64,000 nt of DNA from Auanema rhodensis (Eukaryota > Nematoda > Chromadorea > Rhabditida > Rhabditidae). This document shows, one piece after another, positions 36,420 to 50,809 of this stretch (the stretch's first letter is position 1; each line of letters starts with the position of its first letter). The stretch is from positions 21,048,476-21,112,475 of the forward strand of contig OZ059894.1 in NCBI GenBank assembly GCA_964057225.1, read 5' to 3'. The notes under the pieces are model-generated. The model was not told the DNA's origin. It made no database searches and saw nothing but the letters and a program-made list of their open reading frames with translations. Made by a program: the position numbers and the translations under genes.

Positions 36420-39400
36420 ACTCAACATTGCTTCCAAAAACATTTTGACAAAAATTTTTTCGAAAAATTTCAAAATAATTTAGCAAAAAGTAGATGTTTT
36501 TAGATTCCTTTTTTCAAGGCAAAGACGATGGACAATGTTATTCAACGAAAAAATTAATTCTTCAGGGTGAAAATCGAGGATATAAGTGTGAACTTATATC
36601 AGTTGATATCTCGGTGCATTTTTAAGCTAGCGCAAATCTGATAACACAGAACGACGCAGCTTAAAAATTCGCATCGAATGCACCATACTACATTGAAAAA
36701 CGCTTAATACAAAAATTAGTTATGATCGTTTGAAAAATGATGCATTAGTGTATGTTGAGTTTCCATGTACACTCAACATTGCTTCCAAAAACATTTTGAC
36801 AAAAATTTTTTCGAGAAATTTCAAAATAATTTAGCAAAAAGTAGATGTTTTTAGATTCCTTTTTTCAAGGCAAAGACGATGGACAATGTTATTCAACGAA
36901 AAAATTAATTCTTCAGGGTGAAAATCGAGGATATAAGTGTGAACTTATATCAGTTGATATCTCGGTGCATTTTTAAGCTAGCGCAAATCTGATAACACAG
37001 ATCGACGCAGCTTAAAAATCCGCATCGAATGCACTATACTACATTGAGAAACGCTTAATACAAAAATTAGTTATGATCGTTTGAAAAATGATGCATTAGT
37101 GTATGTTGAGTTTCCATGTACACTCAACATTGCTTCCAAAAACATTTTGACAAAAATTTTTTCGAAAAATTTCAAAATAATTTAGCAAAAAGTAGATGTT
37201 TTTAGATTCCTTTTTTCAAGGCAAAGACGATGGACAATGTTATTCAACGAAAAAATTAATTCTTCAGGGTGAAAATCGAGGATATAAGTGTGAACATATA
37301 TCAGTTGATATCTCGGTGCATTTTTAAGCTAGCGCAAATCTGATAACACAGAACGACGCAGCTTAAAAATCCGCATCGAATGCACTATACTACATTGAGA
37401 AACGCTTAATACAAAAATTAGTTATGATCGTTTGAAAAATGATGCATTAGTGTACGTTGAGTTTCCATGTACACTCAACATTGCTTCCAAAAACATTTTG
37501 ACAAAAATTTTTTCGAGAAATTTCAAAATAATTTAGCAAAAAGTAGATGTTTTTAGATTCCTTTTTTCAAGGCAAAGACGATGGACAATGTTATTCAACG
37601 AAAAAATTAATTCTTCAGGGTGAAAATCGAGGATATAAGTGTGAACTTATATCAGTTGATATCTCGGTGCATTTTCAAGCTAGCGCAAATCTGATAACAC
37701 AGATCGACGCAGCTTAAAAATCCGCATCGAATGCACTATACTACATTGAGAAACGCTTAATACAAAAATTAGTTATGATCGTTTGAAAAATGATGCATTA
37801 GTGTATGTTGAGTTTCCATGTACACTCAACATTGCTTCCAAAAACATTTTGACAAAAATTTTTTCGAAAAATTTCGAAATAATTTAGCAAAAAGTAGATG
37901 TTTTTAGATTCCTTTTTTCAAGGCAAAGACGATGGACAATGTTATTCAACGAAAAAATTAATTCTTCAGGGTGAAAATCGAGGATATAAGTGTGAACTTA
38001 TATCAGTTGATATCTCGGTGCATTTTTAAGCTAGCGCAAATCTGATAACACAGAACGACGCAGCTTAAAAATCCGCATCGAATGCACTATACTACATTGA
38101 GAAACGCTTGATACAAAAATTAGTTATGATCGTTTGAAAAATGATGCATTAGTGTATGTTGAGTTTCCATGTACACTCAACATTGCTTCCAAAAACATTT
38201 TGACAAAAATTTTTTCGAGAAATTTCAAAATAATTTAGCGAAAAGTAGATGTTTTTAGATTCCTTTTTTCAAGGCAAAGACGATGGACAATGTTATTCAA
38301 CGAAAAAATTAATTCTTCAGGGTGAAAATCGAGGATATAAGTGTGAACTTATATCAGTTGATATCTCGGTGCATTTTTAAGCTAGCGCAAATCTGATAAC
38401 ACAGATCGACGCAGCTTAAAAATCCGCATCGAATGCACTATACTACATTGAGAAACGCTTAATACAAAAATTAGTTATGATCGTTTGAAAAATGATGCAT
38501 TAGTGTATGTTGAGTTTCCATGTACACTCAACATTGCTTCCAAAAACATTTTGACAAAAATTTTTTCGAAAAATTTCAAAATACTTTAGCAAAAAGTAGA
38601 TGTTTTTAGATTCCTTTTTTCAAGGCAAAGACGATGGACAATGTTATTCAACGAAAAAATTAATTCTTCAGGGTGAAAATCGAGGATATAAGTGTGAACT
38701 TATATCAGTTGATATCTCGGTGCATTTTTAAGCTAGCGCAAATCTGATAACACAGATCGACGCAGCTTAAAAATCCGCATCGAATGCACTATACTACATT
38801 GAGAAACGCTTAATACAAAAATTAGTTATGATCGTTTGAAAAATGATGCATTAGTGTATGTTGAGTTTCCATGTACACTCAACATTGCTTCCAAAAACAT
38901 TTTGACAAAAATTTTTTCGAGAAATTTCAAAATAATTTAGCAAAAAGTAGATGTTTTTAGATTCCTTTTTTCAAGGCAAAGACGATGGACAATGTTATTC
39001 AACGAAAAAATTAATTCTTCAGGGTGAAAATCGAGGATATAAGTGTGAACTTATATCAGTTGATATCTCGGTGCATTTTTAAGCTAGCGCAAATCTGATA
39101 ACACAGAACGACGCAGCTTAAAAATCCGCATCGAATGCACTATACTACATTGAGAAACGCTTGATACAAAAATTAGTTATGATCGTTTGAAAAATGATGC
39201 ATTAGTGTATGTTGAGTTTCCATGTACACTCAACATTGCTTCCAAAAACATTTTGACAAAAATTTTTTCGAGAAATTTCAAAATAATTTAGCGAAAAGTA
39301 GATGTTTTTAGATTCCTTTTTTCAAGGCAAAGACGATGGACAATGTTATTCAACGAAAAAATTAATTCTTCAGGGTGAAAATCGAGGATATAAGTGTGAA

Positions 39401-40280
39401 CTTATATCAGTTGATATCTCGGTGCATTTTTAAGCTAGCGCAAATCTGATAACACAGATCGACGCAGCTTAAAAATCCGCATCGAATGCACTATACTACA
39501 TTGAGAAACGCTTAATACAAAAATTAGTTATGATCGTTTGAAAAATGATGCATTAGTGTATGTTGAGTTTCCATGTACACTCAACATTGCTTCCAAAAAC
39601 ATTTTGACAAAAATTTTTTCGAAAAATTTCAAAATAATTTAGCAAAAAGTAGATGTTTTTAGATTCCTTTTTTCAAGGCAAAGACGATGGACAATGTTAT
39701 TCAACGAAAAAATTAATTCTTCAGGGTGAAAATCGAGGATATAAGTGTGAACTTATATCAGTTGATATCTCGGTGCATTTTTAAGCTAGCGCAAATCTGA
39801 TAACACAGAACGACGCAGCTTAAAAATTCGCATCGAATGCACTATACTACATTGAAAAACGCTTAATACAAAAATTAGTTATGATCGTTTGAAAAATGAT
39901 GCATTAGTGTATGTTGAGTTTCCATGTACACTCAACATTGCTTCCAAAAACATTTTGACAAAAATTTTTTCGAGAAATTTCAAAATAATTTAGCAAAAAG
40001 TAGATGTTTTTAGATTCCTTTATTCAAGGCAAAGACGATGGACAATGTTATTCAACGAAAAAATTAATTCTTCAGGGTGAAAATCGAGGATATAAGTGTG
40101 AACTTATATCAGTTGATATCTCGGTGCATTTTTAAGCTAGCGCAAATCTGATAACACAGATCGACGCAGCTTAAAAATCCGCATCGAATGCACTATACTA
40201 CATTGAGAAACGCTTAATACAAAAATTAGTTATGATCGTTTGAAAAATGATGCATTAGTGTATGTTGAGTTTCCATGTAC

Positions 40281-43200
40281 ACTCAACATTGCTTCCAAAA
40301 ACATTTTGACAAAAAGTTTTTCGAAAAATTTCAAAATAATTTAGCAAAAAGTAGATGTTTTTAGATTCCTTTTTTCAAGGCAAAGACGATGGACAATGTT
40401 ATTCAACGAAAAAATTAATTCTTCAGGGTGAAAATCGAGGATATAAGTGTGAACTTATATCAGTTGATATCTCGGTGCATTTTTAAGCTAGCGCAAATCT
40501 GATAACACAGATCGACGCAGCTTAAAAATCCGCATCAAATGCACTATACTACATTGAGAAACGCTTAATACAAAAATTAGTTATGATCGTTTGAAAAATG
40601 ATGCATTAGTGTATGTTGAGTTTCCATGTACACTCAACATTGCTTCCAAAAACATTTTGACAAAAATTTTTTCGAAAAATTTCAAAATAATTTAGCAAAA
40701 AGTAGATGTTTTTAGATTCCTTTTTTCAAGGCAAAGACGATGGACAATGTTATTCAACGAAAAAATTAATTCTTCAGGGTGAAAATCGAGGATATAAGTG
40801 TGAACTTATATCAGTTGATATCTCGGTGCATTTTCAAGCTAGCGCAAATCTGATAACACAGAACGACGCAGCTTAAAAATCCGCATCGAATGCACTATAC
40901 TACATTGAGAAACGCTTAATACAAAAATTAGTTATGATCGTTTGAAAAATGATGCATTAGTGTATGTTGAGTTTCCATGTACACTCAACATTGCTTCCAA
41001 AAACATTTTGACAAAAATTTTTTCGAAAAATTTCAAAATAATTTAGCAAAAAGTAGTAATTTTAGATTCCATTTTTCAAGGCAAAGACGATGGACAAAGT
41101 TATTCAACGAAAAAATTAATTCTTCAGGGTTAAAATCGAGGATATAAGTGTGAACATATATCAGTTGATATCTCGGTGCATTTTTAAGCTAGCGCAAATC
41201 TGATAACACAGATCGACGCAGCTTAAAAATCCGCATCGAATGCACTATACTACATTGAGAAACGCTTAATACAAAAATTAGTTATGATCGTTTGAAAAAT
41301 GATGCATTAGTGTATGTTGAGTTTCCATGTACACTCAACATTGCTTCCAAAAACATTTTGACAAAAATTTTTTCGAAAAATTTCAAAATAATTTAGCAAA
41401 AAGTAGATGTTTTTAGATTCCTTTTTTTAAGGCAAAGACGATGGACAATGTTATTCAACGAAAAAATTAATTCTTCAGGGTGAAAATCGAGGATATAAGT
41501 GTGAATTTATATCAGTTGATATCTCGGTGCATTTTTAAGCTAGCGCAAATCTGATAACACAGAACGACGCAGCTTAAAAATCCGCATCGAATGCACTATA
41601 CTACATTGAGAAACGCTTAATACAAAAATTAGTTATGATCGTTTGAAAAATGATGCATTAGTGTATGTTGAGTTTCCATGTACACTCAACATTGCTTCCA
41701 AAAACATTTTGACAAAAATTTTTTCGAAAAATTTCAAAATAATTTAGCAAAAAGTAGATGTTTTTAGATTCCTTTTTTTAAGGCAAAGACGATGGACAAT
41801 GTTATTCAACGAAAAAATTAATTCTTCAGGGTGAAAATCGAGGATATAAGTGTGAATTTATATCAGTTGATATCTCGGTGCATTTTTAAGCTAGCGCAAA
41901 TCTGATAACACAGAACGACGCAGCTTAAAAATCCGCATCGAATGCACTATACTACATTGAGAAACGCTTAATACAAAAATTAGTTATGATCGTTTGAAAA
42001 ATGATGCATTAGTGTATGTTGAGTTTCCATGTACACTCAACATTGCTTCCAAAAACATTTTGACAAAAATTTTTTTGAAAAATTTCAAAATAATTTAGCA
42101 AAAAGTAGATGTTTTTAGATTCCTTTTTTCAAGGCAAAGACGATGGACAATGTTATTCAACGAAAAAATTAATTCTTCAGGGTGAAAATCGAGGATATAA
42201 GTGTGAACTTATATCAGTTGATATCTCGGTGCATTTTTAAGCTAGCGCAAATCTGATAACACAGATCGACGCAGCTTAAAAATCCGCATCAAATGCACTA
42301 TACTACATTGAGAAACGCTTAATACAAAAATTAGTTATGATCGTTTGAAAAATGATGCATTAGTGTATGTTGAGTTTCCATGTACACTCAACATTGCTTC
42401 CAAAAACATTTTGACAAAAATTTTTTCGAAAAATTTCAAAATAATTTAGCAAAAAGTAGATGTTTTTAGATTCCTTTTTTCAAGGCAAAGACGATGGACA
42501 ATGTTATTCAACGAAAAAATTAATTCTTCAGGGTGAAAATCGAGGATATAAGTGTGAACTTATATCAGTTGATATCTCGGTGCATTTTCAAGCTAGCGCA
42601 AATCTGATAACACAGAACGACGCAGCTTAAAAATCCGCATCGAATGCACTATACTACATTGAGAAACGCTTAATACAAAAATTAGTTATGATCGTTTGAA
42701 AAATGATGCATTAGTGTATGTTGAGTTTCCATGTACACTCAACATTGCTTCCAAAAACATTTTGACAAAAATTTTTTCGAAAAATTTCAAAATAATTTAG
42801 CAAAAAGTAGTAATTTTAGATTCCATTTTTCAAGGCAAAGACGATGGACAAAGTTATTCAACGAAAAAATTAATTCTTCAGGGTTAAAATCGAGGATATA
42901 AGTGTGAACATATATCAGTTGATATCTCGGTGCATTTTTAAGCTAGCGCAAATCTGATAACACAGATCGACGCAGCTTAAAAATCCGCATCGAATGCACT
43001 ATACTACATTGAGAAACGCTTAATACAAAAATTAGTTATGATCGTTTGAAAAATGATGCATTAGTGTATGTTGAGTTTCCATGTACACTCAACATTGCTT
43101 CCAAAAACATTTTGACAAAAATTTTTTCGAAAAATTTCAAAATAATTTAGCAAAAAGTAGATGTTTTTAGATTCCTTTTTTTAAGGCAAAGACGATGGAC

Positions 43201-43788
43201 AATGTTATTCAACGAAAAAATTAATTCTTCAGGGTGAAAATCGAGGATATAAGTGTGAATTTATATCAGTTGATATCTCGGTGCATTTTTAAGCTAGCGC
43301 AAATCTGATAACACAGAACGACGCAGCTTAAAAATCCGCATCGAATGCACTATACTACATTGAGAAACGCTTAATACAAAAATTAGTTATGATCGTTTGA
43401 AAAATGATGCATTAGTGTATGTTGAGTTTCCATGTACACTCAACATTGCTTCCAAAAACATTTTGACAAAAATTTTTTCGAAAAATTTCAAAATAATTTA
43501 GCAAAAAGTAGATGTTTTTAGATTCCTTTTTTTAAGGCAAAGACGATGGACAATGTTATTCAACGAAAAAATTAATTCTTCAGGGTGAAAATCGAGGATA
43601 TAAGTGTGAATTTATATCAGTTGATATCTCGGTGCATTTTTAAGCTAGCGCAAATCTGATAACACAGAACGACGCAGCTTAAAAATCCGCATCGAATGCA
43701 CTATACTACATTGAGAAACGCTTAATACAAAAATTAGTTATGATCGTTTGAAAAATGATGCATTAGTGTATGTTGAGTTTCCATGTAC
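40281..43788 (+). repeat. Five-monomer higher-order repeat, 1754 bp x 2
   Basis: Blocks 40281-42034 and 42035-43788 share five distinctive monomers in order: CATCAAATGC; CATTTTCAAGC; the 350-bp copy with GTAGTAATTTTAG, GACAAAGTT, GGGTTAAAATC and GAACATATATC; and two copies with TTTTTTTAAGG and GAATTTATATC. The only differences I found are in the first monomer near its position 36 (AAAAAGTTTTTCG against AATTTTTTTTG). This is the clearest young duplication in the window. Confidence 0.88.
40983..41332 (+). repeat. 350-bp monomer variant (first copy)
   Basis: This copy reads GTAGTAATTTTAG in place of GTAGATGTTTTTAG and is one base shorter. It has at least four other changes: ATTCCATTTTT, GACAAAGTT, GGGTTAAAATC and GAACATATATC. 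It is the most diverged monomer type I noticed. It recurs as 42737-43086 only because of the five-monomer duplication. Confidence 0.85.
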
Positions 43789-46700
43789 ACTCAACATTGC
43801 TTCCAAAAACATTTTGACAAAAATTTTTTCGAGAAATTTCAAAATAATTTAGCAAAAAGTAGATGTTTTTAGATTCCTTTTTTCAAGGCAAAGACGATGC
43901 ACAATGTTATTCAACGAAAAAATTAATTCTTCAGGGTGAAAATCGAGGATATAAGTGTGAACTTATATCAGTTGATATCTCGGTGCATTTTTAAGCTAGC
44001 GCAAATCTGATAACACAGATCGACGCAGCTTAAAAATCCGCATCGAATGCACTATACTACATTGAGAAACGCTTAATACAAAAATTAGTTATGATCGTTT
44101 GAAAAATGATGCATTAGTGTATGTTGAGTTTCCATGTACACTCAACATTGCTTCCAAAAACATTTTGACAAAAATTTTTTCGAAAAATTTCAAAATAATT
44201 TAGCAAAAAGTAGATGTTTTTAGATTCCTTTTTTTAAGGCAAAGACGATGGACAATGTTATTCAACGAAAAAATTAATTCTTCAGGGTGAAAATCGAGGA
44301 TATAAGTGTGAATTTATATCAGTTGATATCTCGGTGCATTTTTAAGCTAGCGCAAATCTGATAACACAGAACGACGCAGCTTAAAAATCCGCATCGAATG
44401 CACTATACTACATTGAGAAACGCTTAATACAAAAATTAGTTATGATCGTTTGAAAAATGATGCATTAGTGTATGTTGAGTTTCCATGTACACTCAACATT
44501 GCTTCCAAAAACATTTTGACAAAAATTTTTTTGAAAAATTTCAAAATAATTTAGCAAAAAGTAGATGTTTTTAGATTTCTTTTTTCAAGGCAAAGACGAT
44601 GCACAATGTTATTCAACGAAAAAATTAATTCTTCAGGGTGAAAATCGAGGATATAAGTGTGAACTTATATCAGTTGATATCTCGGTGCATTTTTAAGCTA
44701 GCGCAAATCTGATAACACAGAACGACGCAGCTTAAAAATCCGCATCGAATGCACTATACTACATTGAGAAACGCTTAATACAAAAATTAGTTATGATCGT
44801 TTGAAAAATGATGCATTAGTGTATGTTGAGTTTCCATGTACACTCAACATTGCTTCCAAAAACATTTTGACAAAAATTTTTTCGAGAAATTTCAAAATAA
44901 TTTAGCAAAAAGTAGATGTTTTTAGATTCCTTTTTTCAAGGCAAAGACGATGGACAATGTTATTCAACGAAAAAATTAATTCTTCAGGGTGAAAATCGAG
45001 GATATAAGTGTGAACTTATATCAGTTGATATCTCGGTGCATTTTTAAGCTAGCGCAAATCTGATAACACAGATCGACGCAGCTTAAAAATCCGCATCGAA
45101 TGCACTATACTACATTGAGAAACGCTTAATACAAAAATTAGTTATGATCGTTTGAAAAATGATGCATTAGTGTATGTTGAGTTTCCATGTACACTCAACA
45201 TTGCTTCCAAAAACATTTTGACAAAAATTTTTTCGAAAAATTTCAAAATAATTTAGCAAAAAGTAGATGTTTTTAGATTCCTTTTTTCAAGGCAAAGACG
45301 ATGGACAATGTTATTCAACGAAAAAATTAATTCTTCAGGGTGAAAATCGAGGATATAAGTGTGAACTTATATCAGTTGATATCTCGGTGCATTTTTAAGC
45401 TAGCGCAAATCTGATAACACAGATCGACGCAGCTTAAAAATCCGCATCGAATGCACTATACTACATTGAGAAACGCTTAATACAAAAATTAATTATGATC
45501 GTTTGAAAAATGATGCATTAGTGTATGTTGAGTTTCCATGTACACTCAACATTGCTTCCAAAAACATTTTGACAAAAATTTTTTCGAAAAATTTCAAAAT
45601 AATTTAGCAAAAAGTAGATGTTTTTAGATTCCTTTTTTCAAGGCAAAGACGATGGACAATGTTATTCAACGAAAAAATTAATTCTTCAGGGTGAAAATCG
45701 AGGATATAAGTGTGAACTTATATCAGTTGATATCTCGGTGCATTTTTAAGCTAGCGCAAATCTGATAACACAGATCGACGCAGCTTAAAAATCCGCATCG
45801 AATGCACTATACTACATTGAGAAACGCTCAATACAAAAATTAGTTATGATCGTTTGAAAAATGATGCATTAGTGTATGTTGAGTTTCCATGTACACTCAA
45901 CATTGCTTCCAAAAACATTTTGACAAAAATTTTTTCGAGAAATTTCAAAATAATTTAGCAAAAAGTAGATGTTTTTAGATTCCTTTTTTCAAGGAAAAGA
46001 CGATGGACAATGTTATTCAACGAAAAAATTAATTCTTCAGGGTGAAAATCGAGGATATAAGTGTGAACTTATATCAGTTGATATCTCGGTGCATTTTTAA
46101 GCTAGCGCAAATCTGATAACACAGATCGACGCAGCTTAAAAATCCGCATCGAATGCACTATACTACATTGAGAAACGCTTAATACAAAAATTAGTTATGA
46201 TCGTTTGAAAAATGATGCATTAGTGTATGTTGAGTTTCCATGTACACTCAACATTGCTTCCAAAAACATTTTGACAAAAATTTTTTCGAAAAATTTCAAA
46301 ATAATTTAGCAAAAAGTAGATGTTTTTAGATTTCTTTTTTCAAGGCAAAGACGATGGACAATGTTATTCAACGAAAAAATTAATTCTTCAGGGTGAAAAT
46401 CGAGGATATAAGTGTGAACTTATATCAGTTGATATCTCGGTGCATTTTTAAGCTAGCGCAAATCTGATAACACAGATCGACGCAGCTTAAAAATCCGCAT
46501 CGAATGCACTATACTACATTGAGAAACGCTCAATACAAAAATTAGTTATGATCGTTTGAAAAATGATGCATTAGTGTATGTTGAGTTTCCATGTACACTC
46601 AACATTGCTTCCAAAAACATTTTGACAAAAATTTTTTCGAAAAATTTCAAAATAATTCAGCAAAAAGTAGATGTTTTTAGATTCCTTTTTTCAAGGCAAA

Positions 46701-48703
46701 GACGATAGACAATGTTATTCAACGAAAAAATTAATTCTTCAGGGTGAAAATCGAGGATATAAGTGTGAACTTATATCAGTTGATATCTCGGTGCATTTTT
46801 AAGCTAGCGCAAATCTGATAACACAGATCGACGCAGCTTAAAAATCCGCATCGAATGCACTATACTACATTGAGAAACGCTTAATACAAAAATTAGTTAT
46901 GATCGTTTGAAAAATGATGCATTAGTGTATGTTGAGTTTCCATGTACACTCAACATTGCTTCCAAAAACATTTTGACAAAAATTTTTTCGAAAAATTTCA
47001 AAATAATTTAGCAAAAAGTAGATGTTTTTAGATTCCTTCTTTTCAAGGCAAAGACGATAGACAATGTTATTCAACGAAAAAATTAATTCTTCAGGGTGAA
47101 AATCGAGGATATAAGTGTGAACTTATATCAGTTGATATCTCGGTGCATTTTTAAGCTAGCGCAAATCTGATAACACATATCGACGCAGCTTAAAAATCCG
47201 CATCGAATGCACTATACTACATTGAGAAACGCTTAATACAAAAATTAGTTATGATCGTTCGAAAAATGATGCATTAGTGTATGTTGAGTTTCCATGTACA
47301 CTCAACATTGCTTCCAAAAACATTTTGACAAAAATTTTTTTGAAAAATTTCAAAATAATTTAGCAAAAAGTAGATGTTTTTAGATTCCTTTTTTCAAGGC
47401 AAAGACGATGGACAATGTTATTCAACGAAAAAATTAATTCTTCAGGGTGAAAATCGAGGATATAAGTGTGAACTTATATCAGTTGATATCTCGGTGCATT
47501 TTTAAGCTAGCGCAAATCTGATAACACAGAACGACGCAGCTTAAAAATCCGCATCGAATGCACTATACTACATTGAGAAACGCTTAATACAAAAATTAGT
47601 TATGATCGTTTGAAAAATGATGCATTAGTGTATGTTGAGTTTCCATGTACACTCAACATTGCTTCCAAAAACATTTTGACAAAAATTTTTTCGAGAAATT
47701 TCAAAATAATTTAGCAAAAAGTAGATGTTTTTAGATTCCTTTTTTCAAGGCAAAGACGATGGACAATGTTATTCAACGAAAAAATTAATTCTTCAGGGTG
47801 AAAATCGAGGATATAAGTGTGAACTTATATCAGTTGATATCTCGGTGCATTTTTAAGCTAGCGCAAATCTGATAACACAGATCGACGCAGCTTAAAAATC
47901 CGCATCGAATGCACTATACTACATTGAGAAACGCTCAATACAAAAATTAGTTATGATCGTTTGAAAAATGATGCATTAGTGTATGTTGAGTTTCCATGTA
48001 CACTCAACATTGCTTCCAAAAACATTTTGACAAAAATTTTTTCGAAAAATTTCAAAATAATTTAGCAAAAAGTAGATGTTTTTAGATTCCTTTTTTCAAG
48101 GCAAAGACGATGGACAATGTTATTCAACGAAAAAATTAATTCTTCAGGGTGAAAATCGAGGATATAAGTGTGAACTTATATCAGTTGATATCTCGGTGCA
48201 TTTTTAAGCTAGCGCAAATCTGATAACACAGAACGACGCAGCTTAAAAATTCGCATCGAATGCACTATACTACATTGAAAAACGCTTAATACAAAAATTA
48301 GTTATGATCGTTTGAAAAATGATGCATTAGTGTATGTTGAGTTTCCATGTACACTCAACATTGCTTCCAAAAACATTTTGACAAAAATTTTTTCGAAAAA
48401 TTTCGAAATAATTTAGCAAAAAGTAGATGTTTTTAGATTCCATTTTTCAAGGCAAAGACGATGGACAATGTTATTCAACGAAAAAACTAATTCTTCAGGG
48501 TGAAAATCGAGGATATAAGTGTGAACTTATATCAGTTGATATCTCGGTGCATTTTTAAGCTAGCGCAAATCTGATAACACAGATCGACGCAGCTTAAAAA
48601 TCCGCATCGAATGCACTATACTACATTGAGAAACGCTTAATACAAAAATTAGTTATGATCGTTTGAAAAATGATGCATTAGTGTATGTTGAGTTTCCATG
48701 TAC

Positions 48704-50809
48704 ACTCAACATTGCTTCCAAAAACATTTTGACAAAAATTTTTTCGAAAAATTTCAAAATAATTTAGCAAAAAGTAGATGTTTTTAGATTCCTTTTTTCA
48801 AGGCAAAGACGATAGACAATGTTATTCAACGAAAAAATTAATTCTTCAGGGTGAAAATCGAGGATATAAGTGTGAACTTATATCAGTTGATATCTCGGTG
48901 CATTTTTAAGCTAGCGCAAATCTGATAACACAGAACGACGCAGTTTAAAAATCCGCATCGAATGCACTATACTACATTGAGAAACGCTTAATACAAAAAT
49001 TAGTTATGATCGTTTGAAAAATGATGCATTAGTGTATGTTGAGTTTCCATGTACACTCAACATTGCTTCCAAAAACATTTTGACAAAAATTTTTTCGAAA
49101 AATTTCGAAATAATTTAGCAAAAAGTAGATGTTTTTAGATTCCATTTTTCAAGGCAAAGACGATGGACAATGTTATTCAACGAAAAAACTAATTCTTCAG
49201 GGTGAAAATCGAGGATATAAGTGTGAACTTATATCAGTTGATATCTCGGTGCATTTTTAAGCTAGCGCAAATCTGATAACACAGATCGACGCAGCTTAAA
49301 AATCCGCATCGAATGCACTATACTACATTGAGAAACGCTTAATACAAAAATTAGTTATGATCGTTTGAAAAATGATGCATTAGTGTATGTTGAGTTTCCA
49401 TGTACACTCAACATTGCTTCCAAAAACATTTTGACAAAAATTTTTTCGAAAAATTTCGAAATAATTTAGCAAAAAGTAGATGTTTTTAGATTCCATTTTT
49501 CAAGGCAAAGACGATGGACAATGTTATTCAACGAAAAAACTAATTCTTCAGGGTGAAAATCGAGGATATAAGTGTGAACTTATATCAGTTGATATCTCGG
49601 TGCATTTTTAAGCTAGCGCAAATCTGATAACACAGATCGACGCAGCTTAAAAATCCGCATCGAATGCACTATACTACATTGAGAAACGCTTAATACAAAA
49701 ATTAGTTATGATCGTTTGAAAAATGATGCATTAGTGTATGTTGAGTTTCCATGTACACTCAACATTGCTTCCAAAAACATTTTGACAAAAATTTTTTCGA
49801 AAAATTTCAAAATAATTTAGCAAAAAGTAGATGTTTTTAGATTCCTTTTTTCAAGGCAAAGACGATAGACAATGTTATTCAACGAAAAAATTAATTCTTC
49901 AGGGTGAAAATCGAGGATATAAGTGTGAACTTATATCAGTTGATATCTCGGTGCATTTTTAAGCTAGCGCAAATCTGATAACACAGAACGACGCAGTTTA
50001 AAAATCCGCATCGAATGCACTATACTACATTGAGAAACGCTTAATACAAAAATTAGTTATGATCGTTTGAAAAATGATGCATTAGTGTATGTTGAGTTTC
50101 CATGTACACTCAACATTGCTTCCAAAAACATTTTGACAAAAATTTTTTCGAAAAATTTCGAAATAATTTAGCAAAAAGTAGATGTTTTTAGATTCCATTT
50201 TTCAAGGCAAAGACGATGGACAATGTTATTCAACGAAAAAACTAATTCTTCAGGGTGAAAATCGAGGATATAAGTGTGAACTTATATCAGTTGATATCTC
50301 GGTGCATTTTTAAGCTAGCGCAAATCTGATAACACAGATCGACGCAGCTTAAAAATCCGCATCGAATGCACTATACTACATTGAGAAACGCTTAATACAA
50401 AAATTAGTTATGATCGTTTGAAAAATGATGCATTAGTGTATGTTGAGTTTCCATGTACACTCAACATTGCTTCCAAAAACATTTTGACAAAAATTTTTTC
50501 GAAAAATTTCAAAATAATTTAGCAAAAAGTAGATGTTTTTAGATTCCTTTTTTCAAGGCAAAGACGATAGACAATGTTATTCAAGGAAAAAATTAATTCT
50601 TCAGGGTGAAAATCGAGGATATAAGTGTGAACTTATATCAGTTGATATCTCGGTGCATTTTTAAGCTAGCACAAATCTGATAACACAGAACGACGCAGTT
50701 TAAAAATCCGCATCGAATGCACTATACTACATTGAGAAACGCTTAATACAAAAATTAGTTATGATCGTTTGAAAAATGATGCATTAGTGTATGTTGAGTT
50801 TCCATGTAC
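48704..50809 (+). repeat. Alternating GATAGAC and TTTCGAAAT monomers
   Basis: Two monomer types alternate here. One has GACGATAGAC, CAGAACG and GCAGTTTAAA (starts 48704, 49757 and 50459). The other has TTTCGAAATAA, ATTCCATTTTT, AAAAACTAATT and CAGATCG (starts 49055, 49406 and 50108). The copy at 50459 also has TTCAAGGAAAAA and CTAGCACAAAT, the latter breaking GCTAGC. Spacing of two and three monomers indicates repeated small duplications. Confidence 0.7.
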
